Positions 32,040-41,148 of a stretch of 64,000 nt of DNA are shown piece by piece. Below the pieces are notes generated by a model. The model saw only the letters and a program-made list of their open reading frames with translations. It did no database searches and was not told the DNA's origin. A program made the position numbers and the translations under genes. The DNA comes from an uncultured Eggerthella sp. (GTDB lineage: Bacteria > Actinomycetota > Coriobacteriia > Coriobacteriales > Eggerthellaceae): positions 1-64,000 of the forward strand of contig CABQIW010000002.1 of NCBI GenBank assembly GCA_902464295.1. The letters are read 5' to 3'. Each line of letters opens with the position of its first letter. Position 1 is the first letter of the stretch.

Positions 32040-34013
32040 TCAGTGAGCTGCTTCTGTTTCATAAGGCGACGTGCGCTCGACGAAATACATGCGATACCAC
32101 ATCAAGAACATCCATACGATGAAGATCTTTCGACTCCGATCAGCTCCGGCAAGATGCTCGTTCAGCAATCGGTCAAGCTCGTCTTTGTTGAAGAACAGCT
32201 GCGCTTCGGGACCCTCGAACCACGTTTTCACGCGCCGGGCATTAGCGGGTTCACGCAGCCAAGCGGCAACGGGGACGGGAAATCCTAACTTTTCCTTTTG
32301 CGCCCAATCTATGGGGATGGCGGTCAAAGAGGCTTTTCTCAAGGCAACCTTGGTCTGTTCAGGAGTTACTCGCATGGCAAGCGGCAGCACGGATGCCGCT
32401 GCGAATACTTCCTTATCGAGGAAGGGGACGCGGCTTTCAAGAGAGTGAGCCATCGCCATCTTGTCGGTTTTGAGCAGGATATCTCCCACGAGCCAGTTGC
32501 GAATGTCCACGTATTGCATCTGGGTCGGCTCGTTGAAGTCATGATCTTGGGCTTCTTGGTAATCGGGGGAGACGACCTCCAGCGGATCGGGCGCCTTCAC
32601 GGGATTCTTGAGGATTCGCTCGCGTTCTTCCACTGTGAAGGAAACGCCATTGGCGTTGGTGTAATACCACTCCGCTACAGTTTCGCTCGCACGCTCTAGG
32701 AAGTTCGCGCCGCGTATGCCGAGCTTTCGCAAGAGCGCTGCGCTTGCGCGAAGAAGCGGTTTGGGAAGCTTGCCCAATCGATCGGTCGCCATAGGCGCCT
32801 GATAGATCTTGTATCCGCCGAAGAGCTCATCAGCTCCTTCTCCCGAGAGCACGGCCTTCACTTTTTCGGAAGCGATCTGGTCGACGAAGAAGAGCGCAAC
32901 TGCTGAAGGGTCTCCCGAAGGCTCATCCATGTGCCATTGCACATAGGGCAAGGCTTTCCAGTATTCATCTTGGGTGATGTGCTTGTTCGTGTTGGAGACG
33001 TTCAGTTTTTCTGCAAGCTCGGCTGCCCACGAGATCTCATCTCGCTCACCTTCGTATTCGCTGAAGCCAACGGTGAAGGTTTGGACCAGGGGATTTTCTT
33101 GTGCGAGCAGTGCCGCCATATAGCTTGAGTCGATACCGCTCGACATAAAACTGCCCACTTCAACATCAGCCACGTTGTGGTAGTGAACGCTCTCGCGCAT
33201 CGCTTCTCCTACGCGCTCGGCTGCTTCGTGGAGCGTGCAGCCCTCGCTAGCTTCGTTGAAGAGGGGAGACCAATACTGCTTCATTTCTATATGGCCATCC
33301 GGGTGCACGATCATGGAATGCGCGGGCGGCAGCTTGTAAATTCCTTTGAAAAAGGTTTCAGGAAGCGCACTGAACTGAAAGCTGAGATATTGCTCGAGAG
33401 CCTCGCGATTGATCTCGCGTTCGTAGGCTGGATGCTCGAGGATGCTCTTTATCTCTGATGCGAAGATGAACTGTTCTTGCGAAACGGTGTAGTAGAAGGG
33501 TTTGATGCCGAAGAAATCGCGTGCACAGAACAAGATCTGCTTCTGCTCGTCCCAGATTGCGAAGGCGAACATGCCACGAATGCGGTCCAGTATTTTTTCT
33601 CCCCAGGCAATATAGCCCGTGAGCAGAACTTCGGTATCTGATGTGGTCTTGAGTGCCCAGCCTTCTGCTTTAAGCACAGCAGCAAGATCGCGGTAGTTAT
33701 AGATCTCACCATTGAACACGATCGCATACTCGCCATTTTGAGACATTGCGGGGATATCGTCTGGCTTTTTGTTGGTGCCGAGTGCCTGGCCAGCGCTGAT
33801 GAGTTCAGATACATGATGATTCGACGTGCGCACCATCGGTTGATAGCCGCCTTCAAGATCGATCAAAGAAAGGCGACGGTGGCCGAGAGCAACGCCGTTT
33901 GCAAGATAAGCTCCTTCGCCGTCTGGTCCGCGGTGCGCCATGATGTCGCACATGTTCTTCAGGACCTGAGCGTCCTCGGGTTGAGCATGGGTGAAGCCGC
34001 AAATTCCGCACAT
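32040..34013 (-). CDS. asnB: asparagine synthase (glutamine-hydrolysing), AsnB/AsnH type
   Basis: A protein of 657 residues. The Cys-1 nucleophile (MCGICGF), AHRGPDGEG, HRRLSLIDLEGG and FNGEIYNYRDL form the glutaminase; MSSGIDSSYMAALL is the PP-loop of the synthetase domain. The SSGIDSSY variant is common in Gram-positive long AsnBs, some of which (lactococcal AsnH) amidate the D-Asp of the peptidoglycan cross-bridge. First gene of the operon with the D-Asp-ligase-like and racemase genes, so amidation of D-Asp to D-Asn is a plausible role besides making L-Asn. The upstream leader has a switch-like structure (34071-34285). Confidence 0.9.
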   Translation of the reverse strand: MCGICGFTHAQPEDAQVLKNMCDIMAHRGPDGEGAYLANGVALGHRRLSLIDLEGGYQPMVRTSNHHVSELISAGQALGTNKKPDDIPAMSQNGEYAIVFNGEIYNYRDLAAVLKAEGWALKTTSDTEVLLTGYIAWGEKILDRIRGMFAFAIWDEQKQILFCARDFFGIKPFYYTVSQEQFIFASEIKSILEHPAYEREINREALEQYLSFQFSALPETFFKGIYKLPPAHSMIVHPDGHIEMKQYWSPLFNEASEGCTLHEAAERVGEAMRESVHYHNVADVEVGSFMSSGIDSSYMAALLAQENPLVQTFTVGFSEYEGERDEISWAAELAEKLNVSNTNKHITQDEYWKALPYVQWHMDEPSGDPSAVALFFVDQIASEKVKAVLSGEGADELFGGYKIYQAPMATDRLGKLPKPLLRASAALLRKLGIRGANFLERASETVAEWYYTNANGVSFTVEERERILKNPVKAPDPLEVVSPDYQEAQDHDFNEPTQMQYVDIRNWLVGDILLKTDKMAMAHSLESRVPFLDKEVFAAASVLPLAMRVTPEQTKVALRKASLTAIPIDWAQKEKLGFPVPVAAWLREPANARRVKTWFEGPEAQLFFNKDELDRLLNEHLAGADRSRKIFIVWMFLMWYRMYFVERTSPYETEAAH

Positions 34014-34070
34014 GAGCTAACACCAGCCCATCTTTTTTCTGAGAATTCGAGCAATTGATGAGTGTGAAAT

Positions 34071-34285
34071 ACTGTTTGGCGCACTGTCCACAACAAGATC
34101 CTCCTTCGGGGTTGTTCCGGAGGGTGGATCCTCATATCAAATTGTCTTATGGAAGGCCGTTTGAAGAAGGATGTCCACCCTATGTCGCCAAACAGTCCTA
34201 ACCACGCAAACACGCGTCGCAGGGGGCGGACACCCTTCTGCAAACCCGTGTTTGCGGGTACGTGGTTTTTATTAGACTGTTTGGC
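34071..34285 (-). promoter_or_regulatory. structured leader element upstream of asnB with competing stems
   Basis: On the minus strand three related strands occur in order: GCCAAACAGTC (34285-34275), GACTGTTTGGCG (middle, 34197-34186, allowing for flanks) and CGCCAAACAGT (34081-34071). The middle can pair with either outer strand, giving two exclusive folds. The first fold is a nested hairpin of 99 nt, also held by AACCACG/CGTGGTT (34200-34206 with 34261-34267), GCAAACACG/CGTGTTTGC and a GCAG/CTGC tip. The last strand ends 57 nt before the asnB start. No known riboswitch or T-box consensus was recognised. A MITE-like repeat is the alternative. Confidence 0.6.
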
Positions 34286-34815
34286 ACGAAAAAGGATAAC
34301 ACACTAATGTGTGGGTTTTCTAACAGTGCCAATAGGTGTCCTGGCATTATGCGGAATAGAAAGAGGATTTGAGCCATAAGAGCTGCATTTTTTGTACATG
34401 ACGAAATCCTTTCTTCTCTGTTGGATGGGTCGATCATGGTGGATTTGACTTGGCGTTATCCTATGATTCGAGAAGGGTTCCTGTCCCATAACAAGGCATG
34501 AACTTATTCTTAAGGTTTTCTTACTAAGCCTTTGAACTGGACTTATGCGTACTGGAGCGCGATAGGCATGCGCGCATGAAAAAAGCACCGAACATGATCG
34601 GCGCTTTTATGCGTTGGCAACGTGGCATCGGGTCTGCGTTTTAACAGCGAACAACGGTTTTGTAAAATCCTGGATTTAATCCCATATTTTCACACCCTCG
34701 CATTGGTATTGAGGACTTTTTTTACTGTTGTTTACTGTTCGTGCCAAGTTGCGGAGCAGCGGTAACATATGGGATGGTTGCAACACCCTTATTTAGTAGA
34801 GAGATCGTATTTTGC
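34286..34815. other. gene-free region upstream of the asnB leader
   Basis: About 530 bp without a credible protein gene. It contains the small dyad CACAC-TAAT-GTGTG (34301-34314 region) and a terminator-like hairpin at 34579-34608; the rest is AT-richer than the flanks. The asnB promoter should lie here, but I cannot place it. A small RNA cannot be excluded. Confidence 0.4.
34579..34608. terminator. bidirectional terminator-like hairpin
   Basis: AAAAAAGC-A-CCGA (from 34579) pairs with TCGG-C-GCTTTT (to 34608) around ACATGA, flanked by A-run and T-run on both sides, so it could stop transcription either way. It most likely ends the minus-strand kinase transcript, whose stop codon is about 210 bp away. 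Confidence 0.6.
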
Positions 34816-35610
34816 TCAGGTATTCTTGTATGGCTCCATCCAGGCCTTGATGATCTCGAGTGCGAGACGGTGCATCTCGTCCAATCCGCCTTCAAGTAAG
34901 CCTGCATCGAGATAAGTCTGTATGCAGTTCTGGTGGTCAGCTGCTTGACTATCGCTTGGATCGCTGGCGTAGTTTCCTAAAAGGGTCTTCGCTATTGATC
35001 GTTCGTTCTCAATCGGAACCGCTCCTTGTTCGCATACAATCTGTTTCATCTTACGTGTGCGCAGCCGATTGGCAACCGCGAACCCGTCTAGCTGATCTGC
35101 GGTATAGCGATTAAGCCAGCTGGTAGGGTCTTTGCATTGTTCGTGCAGGCTTTCGAGTTCCTCTTCTGGACTTGTAGTGTTGAAAAGATACACAGCAAGC
35201 ACCTCTGGATGCACGGGATGGATGGCACCGTTACGTGGGCGTACCGGATGTGCGAAGTGCTTGATCGCATCAGCCCAGATACATCCTTCAACTATGATGC
35301 TCTTGTAATCAGAAAGCATTTGTTCGGCATATACCGAACAAGCACGAGCGACCTTTGAATCCCTGTCTCGACAAGCTTGCACAAAACCACTGGCATCAGT
35401 TGCCCAGGTGTCGGGATCGATCGGAAGAAAGCTCATTCCAGCGGATGCAAGGACGCGTCGAATCGCATCGCCTGAGACTGCATCGATTCCGTAAGTTAGC
35501 ATGATCTCATGAGCCAGCGTGCTTTTCCCGCAGCGGGGTGGACCACCTATGATCAATAGTTTCGGATGAGATGGTAACTTGTTTAGGTGCAGGATCCTAT
35601 CCCAGTCCAT
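34816..35610 (-). CDS. P-loop kinase-like NTPase of unknown substrate
   Basis: A protein of 264 residues. LLIIGGPPRCGKSTLAHE (about residues 20-37) is a Walker A loop of the kinase type; YKSIIVEGCIWADAI fits a Walker B/lid region; GDAIRRVL looks like the substrate-binding start seen in small-molecule kinases. No second domain. ATG 35610 has GGAAGAG upstream; the ORF extends to 35661. It is divergent from the N-formylglutamate-amidohydrolase-like gene with 112 bp between, so the two may be co-regulated. Substrate unknown. Confidence 0.75.
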   Translation of the reverse strand: MDWDRILHLNKLPSHPKLLIIGGPPRCGKSTLAHEIMLTYGIDAVSGDAIRRVLASAGMSFLPIDPDTWATDASGFVQACRDRDSKVARACSVYAEQMLSDYKSIIVEGCIWADAIKHFAHPVRPRNGAIHPVHPEVLAVYLFNTTSPEEELESLHEQCKDPTSWLNRYTADQLDGFAVANRLRTRKMKQIVCEQGAVPIENERSIAKTLLGNYASDPSDSQAADHQNCIQTYLDAGLLEGGLDEMHRLALEIIKAWMEPYKNT

Positions 35611-35722
35611 GGTCTCTTCCTTATGGTTGGTTTCTTTGTGGTCATCTTGGTTTGATCTCAATTATTATAAGAGAGAAACGAAGAAAACGAACTCGAGCTT
35701 GTGAAGAGACAGCGGGGCGACC

Positions 35723-37687
35723 ATGATCGATCAGATGCCTGACGATTTCGAGATATTGCAAGGCAAAGGACTCGTTATGCTCTCTGCGCCCCATGGCGTT
35801 GAGCATACGCGTGCGGGTAGGGTCAAACCTGCCGAAGTGCAGACGAGCGATCTTGCACGCGATCTTCATCGTTCGCTGCATTGTCCCGTCATCATCAAGA
35901 CGAAGAGCAACGATGATGATCCGAACTACGACGAGCATTCTCCCTATCGTGACGCTCTGGTTGACTACGTGAAGGAAAACGATGCAAGAGTGGTGTTCGA
36001 CTTGCATCAGCTCTCTTCCGAGCGCGAGGCTGCTTTTATCCTCGGTACGGCGGATGGCAAGAATCTGCGCGACGATATCACGTTGTCGACGCTTTGCCGT
36101 TGCCTGGAGAACCTGGGAATAGGAGTGGTGCTTGTAGATGAAGTGTTCAAGGCGAGCGGCCCAAATACGGTCGCGGCTTCAACAGCAAAGAGAGCTGACG
36201 TTTCGTGTATCCAGATCGAGATAAATTCGAAATATCTCTGTAAGGATTTTCCTGAATACGCCTATGATCGGATCCAGGATGCGCTTGAAGAATGCATCAC
36301 ATCTCTGAACAGCAATTTTGCCGATCATGTTTACGATAGTGGCTCAACGTTGGTGAGGATCGTTGATGAGACGCTGCCCGTTCAAGATGGTTGTCTCTAT
36401 AGTGTTGGTGTTCCTTCTGTATTCTATAAAGAAAATTATGTGACTCCGTTTCAGCTGGAATGTCCTAAACAGGGTACTTTGATGGATATCAGTATCGTTC
36501 CACAAGATTCGCTTGGTGTTGGTCAGATCGCTATAACGAAGCATGTGCAGCGAACCTTGAAGATAGCGGATCATGCTGATTACGAGGTTTTCATTCGGAA
36601 AGCGCCCTATGCGCGTTTCGACAAGATTCGTGTGCAGTCGATCGATAAGGTCAGCTCGGAAGATGTGGTCATCTCCACGAAGATGATCGAGGGAGGAGCA
36701 GTTCAAGAACTGCTTGAAGGCGCGGATCTCTTCGGAATAAAAGACGTGGTCACGAACCAGAGCTTTATCGTAAAAGCCAACCACCTTGTTTTTGATGATT
36801 CGCTGGATGCGGGGGTTATCAAGCTAAACCGCAGGCAGCGTATACTGCTAGGCGAGCGCTTGCCCTGTCGACTTGAAGACGAGCTGCGCCAGCAAGTGGT
36901 TGCGTATATCAAAGCCGAAGAACAGGTTGCTGGAACGAGTGAAGAGCAACCTGCGTGTGAAAATACGATGCAAGCCGCTGATCAGGAGAAACCGCGATCG
37001 CTTGATGGACTGGCGATACTCGAAAAGACCTATCCTGCTCATGAGCCCATTCGCCAAGAGGGCCTCTCACATCCTGAAGAGGCGTACTTACGCAAAGTTT
37101 TCGAGCGCTGCTTCCCGCCCAGTATTGTCATCAAGCCGATTGTGCTCAGGAAGAAGAGACGCAATATCTTCAAGCGTATTGGCCGATGGATCGCGAATCT
37201 GTATGTGGGCAAGAGTACGCTCTCGCTCATGTGTCGGCGCCCTTATGCCAATGATGAGAACGATCGTGCGGTTCGCATGACGAAGGACAATATGGCGCAT
37301 TTGGGCATTGATGAAATGGACAATGTCATCATCTCTTACAAGGATAAAGAGTGCATCTGCCAGGTCTTTCCCATTGAAGATGAGAGCAAACTGCAGGCGA
37401 ACAATCTCTATACTCCCATCGATATGACGATCGGGATCCCGTTGCCGATCCGCACTGAACTTGGCATAACCGATCTGGATTCGACGGTGAAGGTGGATCG
37501 CGACACCGCGTTCATCATGAAGAAATGCGCCAACGAACAGGTTATCCCCGTTCTACTGGCGCTATTTTCCATGAATTTCTTGCAAGATTGTCCGTTCTAT
37601 GTGCCCATCATCATCTTCTTGGTTATCGCGCCGATCATCATCTACGTGAACCTCTCCTCAAAGCGCAATTCACGTGGGAAGTACTAG
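35723..37687 (+). CDS. N-formylglutamate-amidohydrolase-like domain fused to a long C-terminal region with membrane end
   Basis: A protein of 654 residues. Residues 15-200 resemble the FGase/zinc-hydrolase fold: LSAPHGVEHTRAGRVKPAE with H24, H28 and E38, DDPNYDEHSPYRDAL and VVFDLHQ (H95) as likely zinc ligands. The middle and C-terminal parts (about 210-610) are not recognised; two stretches, near ARFDKIRVQSI and near MTKDNMAHLGIDEMDNV, look like small beta-barrel modules. One hydrophobic segment (about 625-646) near the end is probably a membrane anchor. The start at 35723 is 112 bp from the divergent kinase start. The hydrolase activity is likely, the substrate unknown. Confidence 0.7.
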   Translation: MIDQMPDDFEILQGKGLVMLSAPHGVEHTRAGRVKPAEVQTSDLARDLHRSLHCPVIIKTKSNDDDPNYDEHSPYRDALVDYVKENDARVVFDLHQLSSEREAAFILGTADGKNLRDDITLSTLCRCLENLGIGVVLVDEVFKASGPNTVAASTAKRADVSCIQIEINSKYLCKDFPEYAYDRIQDALEECITSLNSNFADHVYDSGSTLVRIVDETLPVQDGCLYSVGVPSVFYKENYVTPFQLECPKQGTLMDISIVPQDSLGVGQIAITKHVQRTLKIADHADYEVFIRKAPYARFDKIRVQSIDKVSSEDVVISTKMIEGGAVQELLEGADLFGIKDVVTNQSFIVKANHLVFDDSLDAGVIKLNRRQRILLGERLPCRLEDELRQQVVAYIKAEEQVAGTSEEQPACENTMQAADQEKPRSLDGLAILEKTYPAHEPIRQEGLSHPEEAYLRKVFERCFPPSIVIKPIVLRKKRRNIFKRIGRWIANLYVGKSTLSLMCRRPYANDENDRAVRMTKDNMAHLGIDEMDNVIISYKDKECICQVFPIEDESKLQANNLYTPIDMTIGIPLPIRTELGITDLDSTVKVDRDTAFIMKKCANEQVIPVLLALFSMNFLQDCPFYVPIIIFLVIAPIIIYVNLSSKRNSRGKY

Positions 37688-37727
37688 AAATGGTGAAGAC
37701 CAATACCGTTAGATAGGAGACAGCATC

Positions 37728-38081
37728 ATGCTCATGAAAGAAATATCTCAATCGATCGCTGCGTTCGCATCGGACGCGCCGACTATGGACCAGTTGATGT
37801 CTGCTCTTCGATTTGAAGGGATGCATCATTCTGAAGATCAAAGATGGGTTGCATTGGAGTTCGTTGCTGGTTTGGTTTCAGAGAATGCTACCCGCGCATT
37901 TTTCCCCGATGATTTACCGATCGTTACGTTCGATCCTGAGGAAAACCTCGTTGATGTTTTGCAGCGATGCGTAGAACTTGCTGATCCGGCGCAGTTCGAC
38001 GACCTATCAGCAAAGCATGAAGCCAGTATGACCTGCCAAGGACTTGAAGAAATGATCGGGGCGGCAAAGGAGCTGGACTAA
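37728..38081 (+). CDS. hypothetical acidic protein (117 aa)
   Basis: A soluble, acidic, mostly helical protein of 117 residues (DAPTMDQLMSALRFEGM, DDLPIVTFDPEENLVDVL). AGGAGA lies 7 bases before ATG 37728. It follows the FGase-like gene by 40 bp on the same strand and is likely its operon partner. No recognised family or motif. Confidence 0.65.
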   Translation: MLMKEISQSIAAFASDAPTMDQLMSALRFEGMHHSEDQRWVALEFVAGLVSENATRAFFPDDLPIVTFDPEENLVDVLQRCVELADPAQFDDLSAKHEASMTCQGLEEMIGAAKELD

Positions 38082-38222
38082 CGAGTGACAAAATGCTTCT
38101 ATGCTTGAATCGTGAGTGGGCCGAAGACTAGTTATATATCCATTGAAGAGCAGATTCGCACGCAGCCAGATCGACCGCATCGATAGCGAACACGCCTTCG
38201 TTGGGATTATTCAAGCATTGCT

Positions 38223-39815
38223 TTATTGACGCGCAGCGTTCACGAACCCTACGAAGAGCGGATGAGGTTTGGTGGGACGGCTCTTGAATTCGGGATGACC
38301 TTGACTTGCCACGAACCACGGGTGATCGGGGATCTCGATCATCTCGACCAAGCGCTCGTCTGGCGAGACGCCCGATATCGTAAGCCCTGCTTTCGTGAGC
38401 GTGTCGCGATAAGCGTTGTTCACTTCGTAGCGGTGGCGGTGACGCTCATAGATGAGCTCTTCACCATATGCTTCATGTGCGCGTGAGCCCTGCAAGACCT
38501 TGCAAGGATAAGCCCCGAGGCGCATGGTGCCACCTTTGTCTTCGATGTCCTCTTGCTCGGGCATGAGGTCGATCACGCGATAGGGGGCCTCATCGTCGAA
38601 CTCAGCAGACGTTGCCCCTTCTAGGCCAGCCACATTACGAGCGAATTCGCAGACAGCTGCTTGTAGGCCAAGGCAGATTCCGAGGAACGGAATGCCGTGT
38701 TCGCGTGCATAGCGCGCTGCTTCGATCTTGCCTTCGAAAGCACGTTGCCCAAAACCGCCAGGTACCAAGATGCCCTGCATTTCACCGAGCAGCTTGTCGG
38801 CATTTTCAGGGGTGAGCTCTTCGCCATCGATCAGGTGCACTTCCACATCGGTGCCTTGTGCGATGCCTGCATGATGAAGTGCTTCGATGATCGAAAGGTA
38901 GGCATCAGGTAGACTCACGTATTTGCCTACGACCGCGATATCCGTCTTGCCTTCGCAGGCGGCGCGCGCGTCGAGGAACGTTTGGAGAGGCGAGAGGTCG
39001 ATCGGGGTAACGGGTAGGTCGAGCTTCTCAAGCACCTGCACGTCGAAGTCTTGCGCGGCGAGCATGATAGGCACCTCATAGATTGAAGGCGCGTCGGTGC
39101 AGGAAAGCACTTCGCGCGGTGCCACATCGCAGAAGAGCGCGATCTTCTCACGTACGCCGCACGAGATCTCGTGATCGGAGCGGCAGACGATGAAATCGGG
39201 CTGAACACCTAGCGAGCGCAGTTCCTTCACGCTGTGCTGGGTAGGCTTGGTCTTCACCTCGTGAGCTGCAGCGATATAGGGTACGAGTGTCACGTGTACG
39301 AAACAGACATCGTCGGCAGGTCGTTCGCGCATGAATTGGCGCGCCGCTTCGATGAAGGGGAGCGATTCGATGTCGCCGATCGTACCGCCGATCTCTGAGA
39401 TGACGATATCGGCATTCGTCTGATCGGCAATGCGGTAGAGCCGTTCCTTGATCGCTTCGGTCACGTGTGGAATGACCTGCACGGTACCACCGAGAAAATC
39501 GCCACGACGCTCCCGTGCGATGAGCGTTTGATAGATCGATCCTTGAGTGAAGTTGGATTCCTTGGTGAGGCTTTCGTCGATGAAGCGTTCATAATGTCCC
39601 AGATCGAGGTCGGCTTCTTGACCGTCGTCGGTAACGAAGACTTCGCCGTGCTGGAAAGGAGACATGGTGCCAGGATCGACGTTTAGGTACGGATCCATCT
39701 TTTGCATGGTCACTTTGTAGCCGCGTGCTTTGAGCAGATGCCCGAGCGATGCTGCGGTAATGCCCTTGCCGAGCGATGAAACTACGCCGCCCGTAACGAA
39801 AATGTGCTTAGCCAT
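38223..39815 (-). CDS. pyrG: CTP synthase
   Basis: Converts UTP, ATP and glutamine to CTP. 530 residues: N-terminal synthetase domain starting [18 protein letters not shown] with [38 protein letters not shown] core; C-terminal class I glutaminase with GICLGLQ (Cys nucleophile) and the late His/Glu pair near [10 protein letters not shown]. The start is ATG 39815 after AGGAG; the frame is open to 39941 without homology. A leader hairpin lies at 39841-39865. nadK is upstream on the same strand, past a hairpin. Confidence 0.95.
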   Translation of the reverse strand: MAKHIFVTGGVVSSLGKGITAASLGHLLKARGYKVTMQKMDPYLNVDPGTMSPFQHGEVFVTDDGQEADLDLGHYERFIDESLTKESNFTQGSIYQTLIARERRGDFLGGTVQVIPHVTEAIKERLYRIADQTNADIVISEIGGTIGDIESLPFIEAARQFMRERPADDVCFVHVTLVPYIAAAHEVKTKPTQHSVKELRSLGVQPDFIVCRSDHEISCGVREKIALFCDVAPREVLSCTDAPSIYEVPIMLAAQDFDVQVLEKLDLPVTPIDLSPLQTFLDARAACEGKTDIAVVGKYVSLPDAYLSIIEALHHAGIAQGTDVEVHLIDGEELTPENADKLLGEMQGILVPGGFGQRAFEGKIEAARYAREHGIPFLGICLGLQAAVCEFARNVAGLEGATSAEFDDEAPYRVIDLMPEQEDIEDKGGTMRLGAYPCKVLQGSRAHEAYGEELIYERHRHRYEVNNAYRDTLTKAGLTISGVSPDERLVEMIEIPDHPWFVASQGHPEFKSRPTKPHPLFVGFVNAARQ

Positions 39816-39840
39816 GATACTCCTAACGGTGAACACCCTA

Positions 39841-39865
39841 CGTGGAAGACGTTCGAGCTTCCACG
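39841..39865 (-). promoter_or_regulatory. hairpin in the pyrG leader
   Basis: CGTGGAAG (39841-39848) pairs perfectly with CTTCCACG (39858-39865), loop 9 nt, about 25 nt upstream of the pyrG start. pyrG genes of many Gram-positives are attenuated by CTP through leader hairpins, but here no U-run follows and no G-rich 5' start could be fixed, so regulation is only a possibility. Confidence 0.4.
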
Positions 39866-39964
39866 GGCCGACCTCTGTCCAACCGTTATTCAATTTTAAG
39901 GAGAAAATGCGCGCAGGACGAAAAACGAAACGTGCGTTCACATGCTTGTAATCAAATTGAAATA

Positions 39965-39999
39965 GAAGCGCGTAGATGATCGAGCTATTCGCGCGCTTC
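39965..39999 (-). terminator. possible terminator after nadK
   Basis: GAAGCGCG (39965-39972) pairs with CGCGCTTC (39992-39999); on the minus strand the T-rich TATTTCAATTTGATT follows. It lies about 40 bp after the nadK stop codon. Confidence 0.5.
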
Positions 40000-40040
40000 G
40001 CAAATCGGCCCGCGTTCGCTGATTGAGGCAGGCTTGTCCC

Positions 40041-41078
40041 TTATTGCTTGAAGAAGGTTTCGGCGGCGTAATCGTAGAAGGATTTTGCCTGATAGCGCAA
40101 GAGGAGCGTGGGCTCTTCGCCAGTTGCCACGACGATTTTGCGGATAGGGGAGTCGAACGTGATGCGCTCGCCATCGATGAACAGCGTAGCGGCACGGCTT
40201 GCTGGCGAGCTATCCAGGTCGATCTCGACCACGTCGGACGAGCCAGTGAGCAGCGCGCGCGATTGAAGCGTGTGCGGTGCGATAGGTGCAACGATAAGCC
40301 CTTGATAGCTTGGATCAACGAGCGGTCCGCCCACAGAGAGCGCATAGCCGGTAGAGCCTGTGGCAGAAGCGACGATAAGCCCATCGCTACGCATATTGGC
40401 GATGAGTGAATCGGAAACGCTGTAGCTGAACCCGATCATGCGGCCTTGATCGCCTCGTGCGATGACCATCTCGTTAAGGGCGAAGAAGCGCTGCGGTTCG
40501 CCTTCGCCTTTGAGGATCGGGTCTGCGGTATGGCGGTCGCAGGAGCCTTCGCTTTTGGTGGATTCGTCAACAAAGACTGAATGCGCTGATGGATCGGTGC
40601 TTTCAGCCGAGGGAGCCTTCGACTTCTCATGGATGAGCGGATAGACCTCGAAATCATCTTGCTTTGTTGCGGCAGCATCGAGGTCGTTTTCGCAATAGAC
40701 CTCCACTTGCAGGTTGGTGCGTGCTTCATAGGATACTTCGCCAGCGAGCGCCTCGCTTACGATCTGGATGATGCCCTCATCGTTGGGGTTGGCCATGAAG
40801 CCGAGGTGCCCGAAATTCACGCCGAGGATGGGGATACGGCGCGTGCCGATCTGGTTGGCGGTGCACAGGATCGTGCCATCGCCCCCTAAAACAACCGCTA
40901 GATTGAAAGCTGGTTCTTCACTTGTGGGGAATTGGTCGATAATAGAACAGTTCGACCGAAGGTCGTCACGATCGAAAGTCTGATAGTCGATGTGCTGCTT
41001 ATCAAAGAACGCTTCGAGCAAAAGGGATGCTTCGAGCGCTTTTGGATTGTAGTTATTGCGAACGATCAGAACACGCAT
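40041..41078 (-). CDS. nadK: NAD kinase with an internal insertion
   Basis: Phosphorylates NAD to NADP. 345 residues: GGDGT (65-69) is the active-site loop, LGVNFGHLGFMA and ATGSTGYALSVGGPLVDP are the NAD-binding segments, TLFIDGE follows. Family members are near 280-300 residues; the excess is a Ser/Asp/Lys-rich low-complexity stretch at about 130-195 between two strands of the C-terminal domain, probably a disordered loop. Transcribed away from murJ with 70 bp between starts. Confidence 0.92.
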   Translation of the reverse strand: MRVLIVRNNYNPKALEASLLLEAFFDKQHIDYQTFDRDDLRSNCSIIDQFPTSEEPAFNLAVVLGGDGTILCTANQIGTRRIPILGVNFGHLGFMANPNDEGIIQIVSEALAGEVSYEARTNLQVEVYCENDLDAAATKQDDFEVYPLIHEKSKAPSAESTDPSAHSVFVDESTKSEGSCDRHTADPILKGEGEPQRFFALNEMVIARGDQGRMIGFSYSVSDSLIANMRSDGLIVASATGSTGYALSVGGPLVDPSYQGLIVAPIAPHTLQSRALLTGSSDVVEIDLDSSPASRAATLFIDGERITFDSPIRKIVVATGEEPTLLLRYQAKSFYDYAAETFFKQ

Positions 41079-41148
41079 GTGACTTCCCTTAGGCTTCCCT
41101 TACTATGGTTGATTGAGTCTACTCATTATAGTCGCACAAAGAGGACCT

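Noticed and set aside
34071..34285. T-box riboswitch upstream of asnB
   Set aside because: The conserved AGGGTGGNACCGCG core and a downstream terminator with U-run were not found, although AGGGTGGA occurs once.
38128..38211. 28-codon ORF after pyrG
   Set aside because: It has a TTG start without a ribosome binding site and no recognisable sequence; too short to support.
38101..38218. 10-bp perfect inverted repeat (ATGCTTGAAT / ATTCAAGCAT) after pyrG
   Set aside because: The arms are 98 bp apart with nothing paired inside; chance cannot be excluded and no T-run is present.
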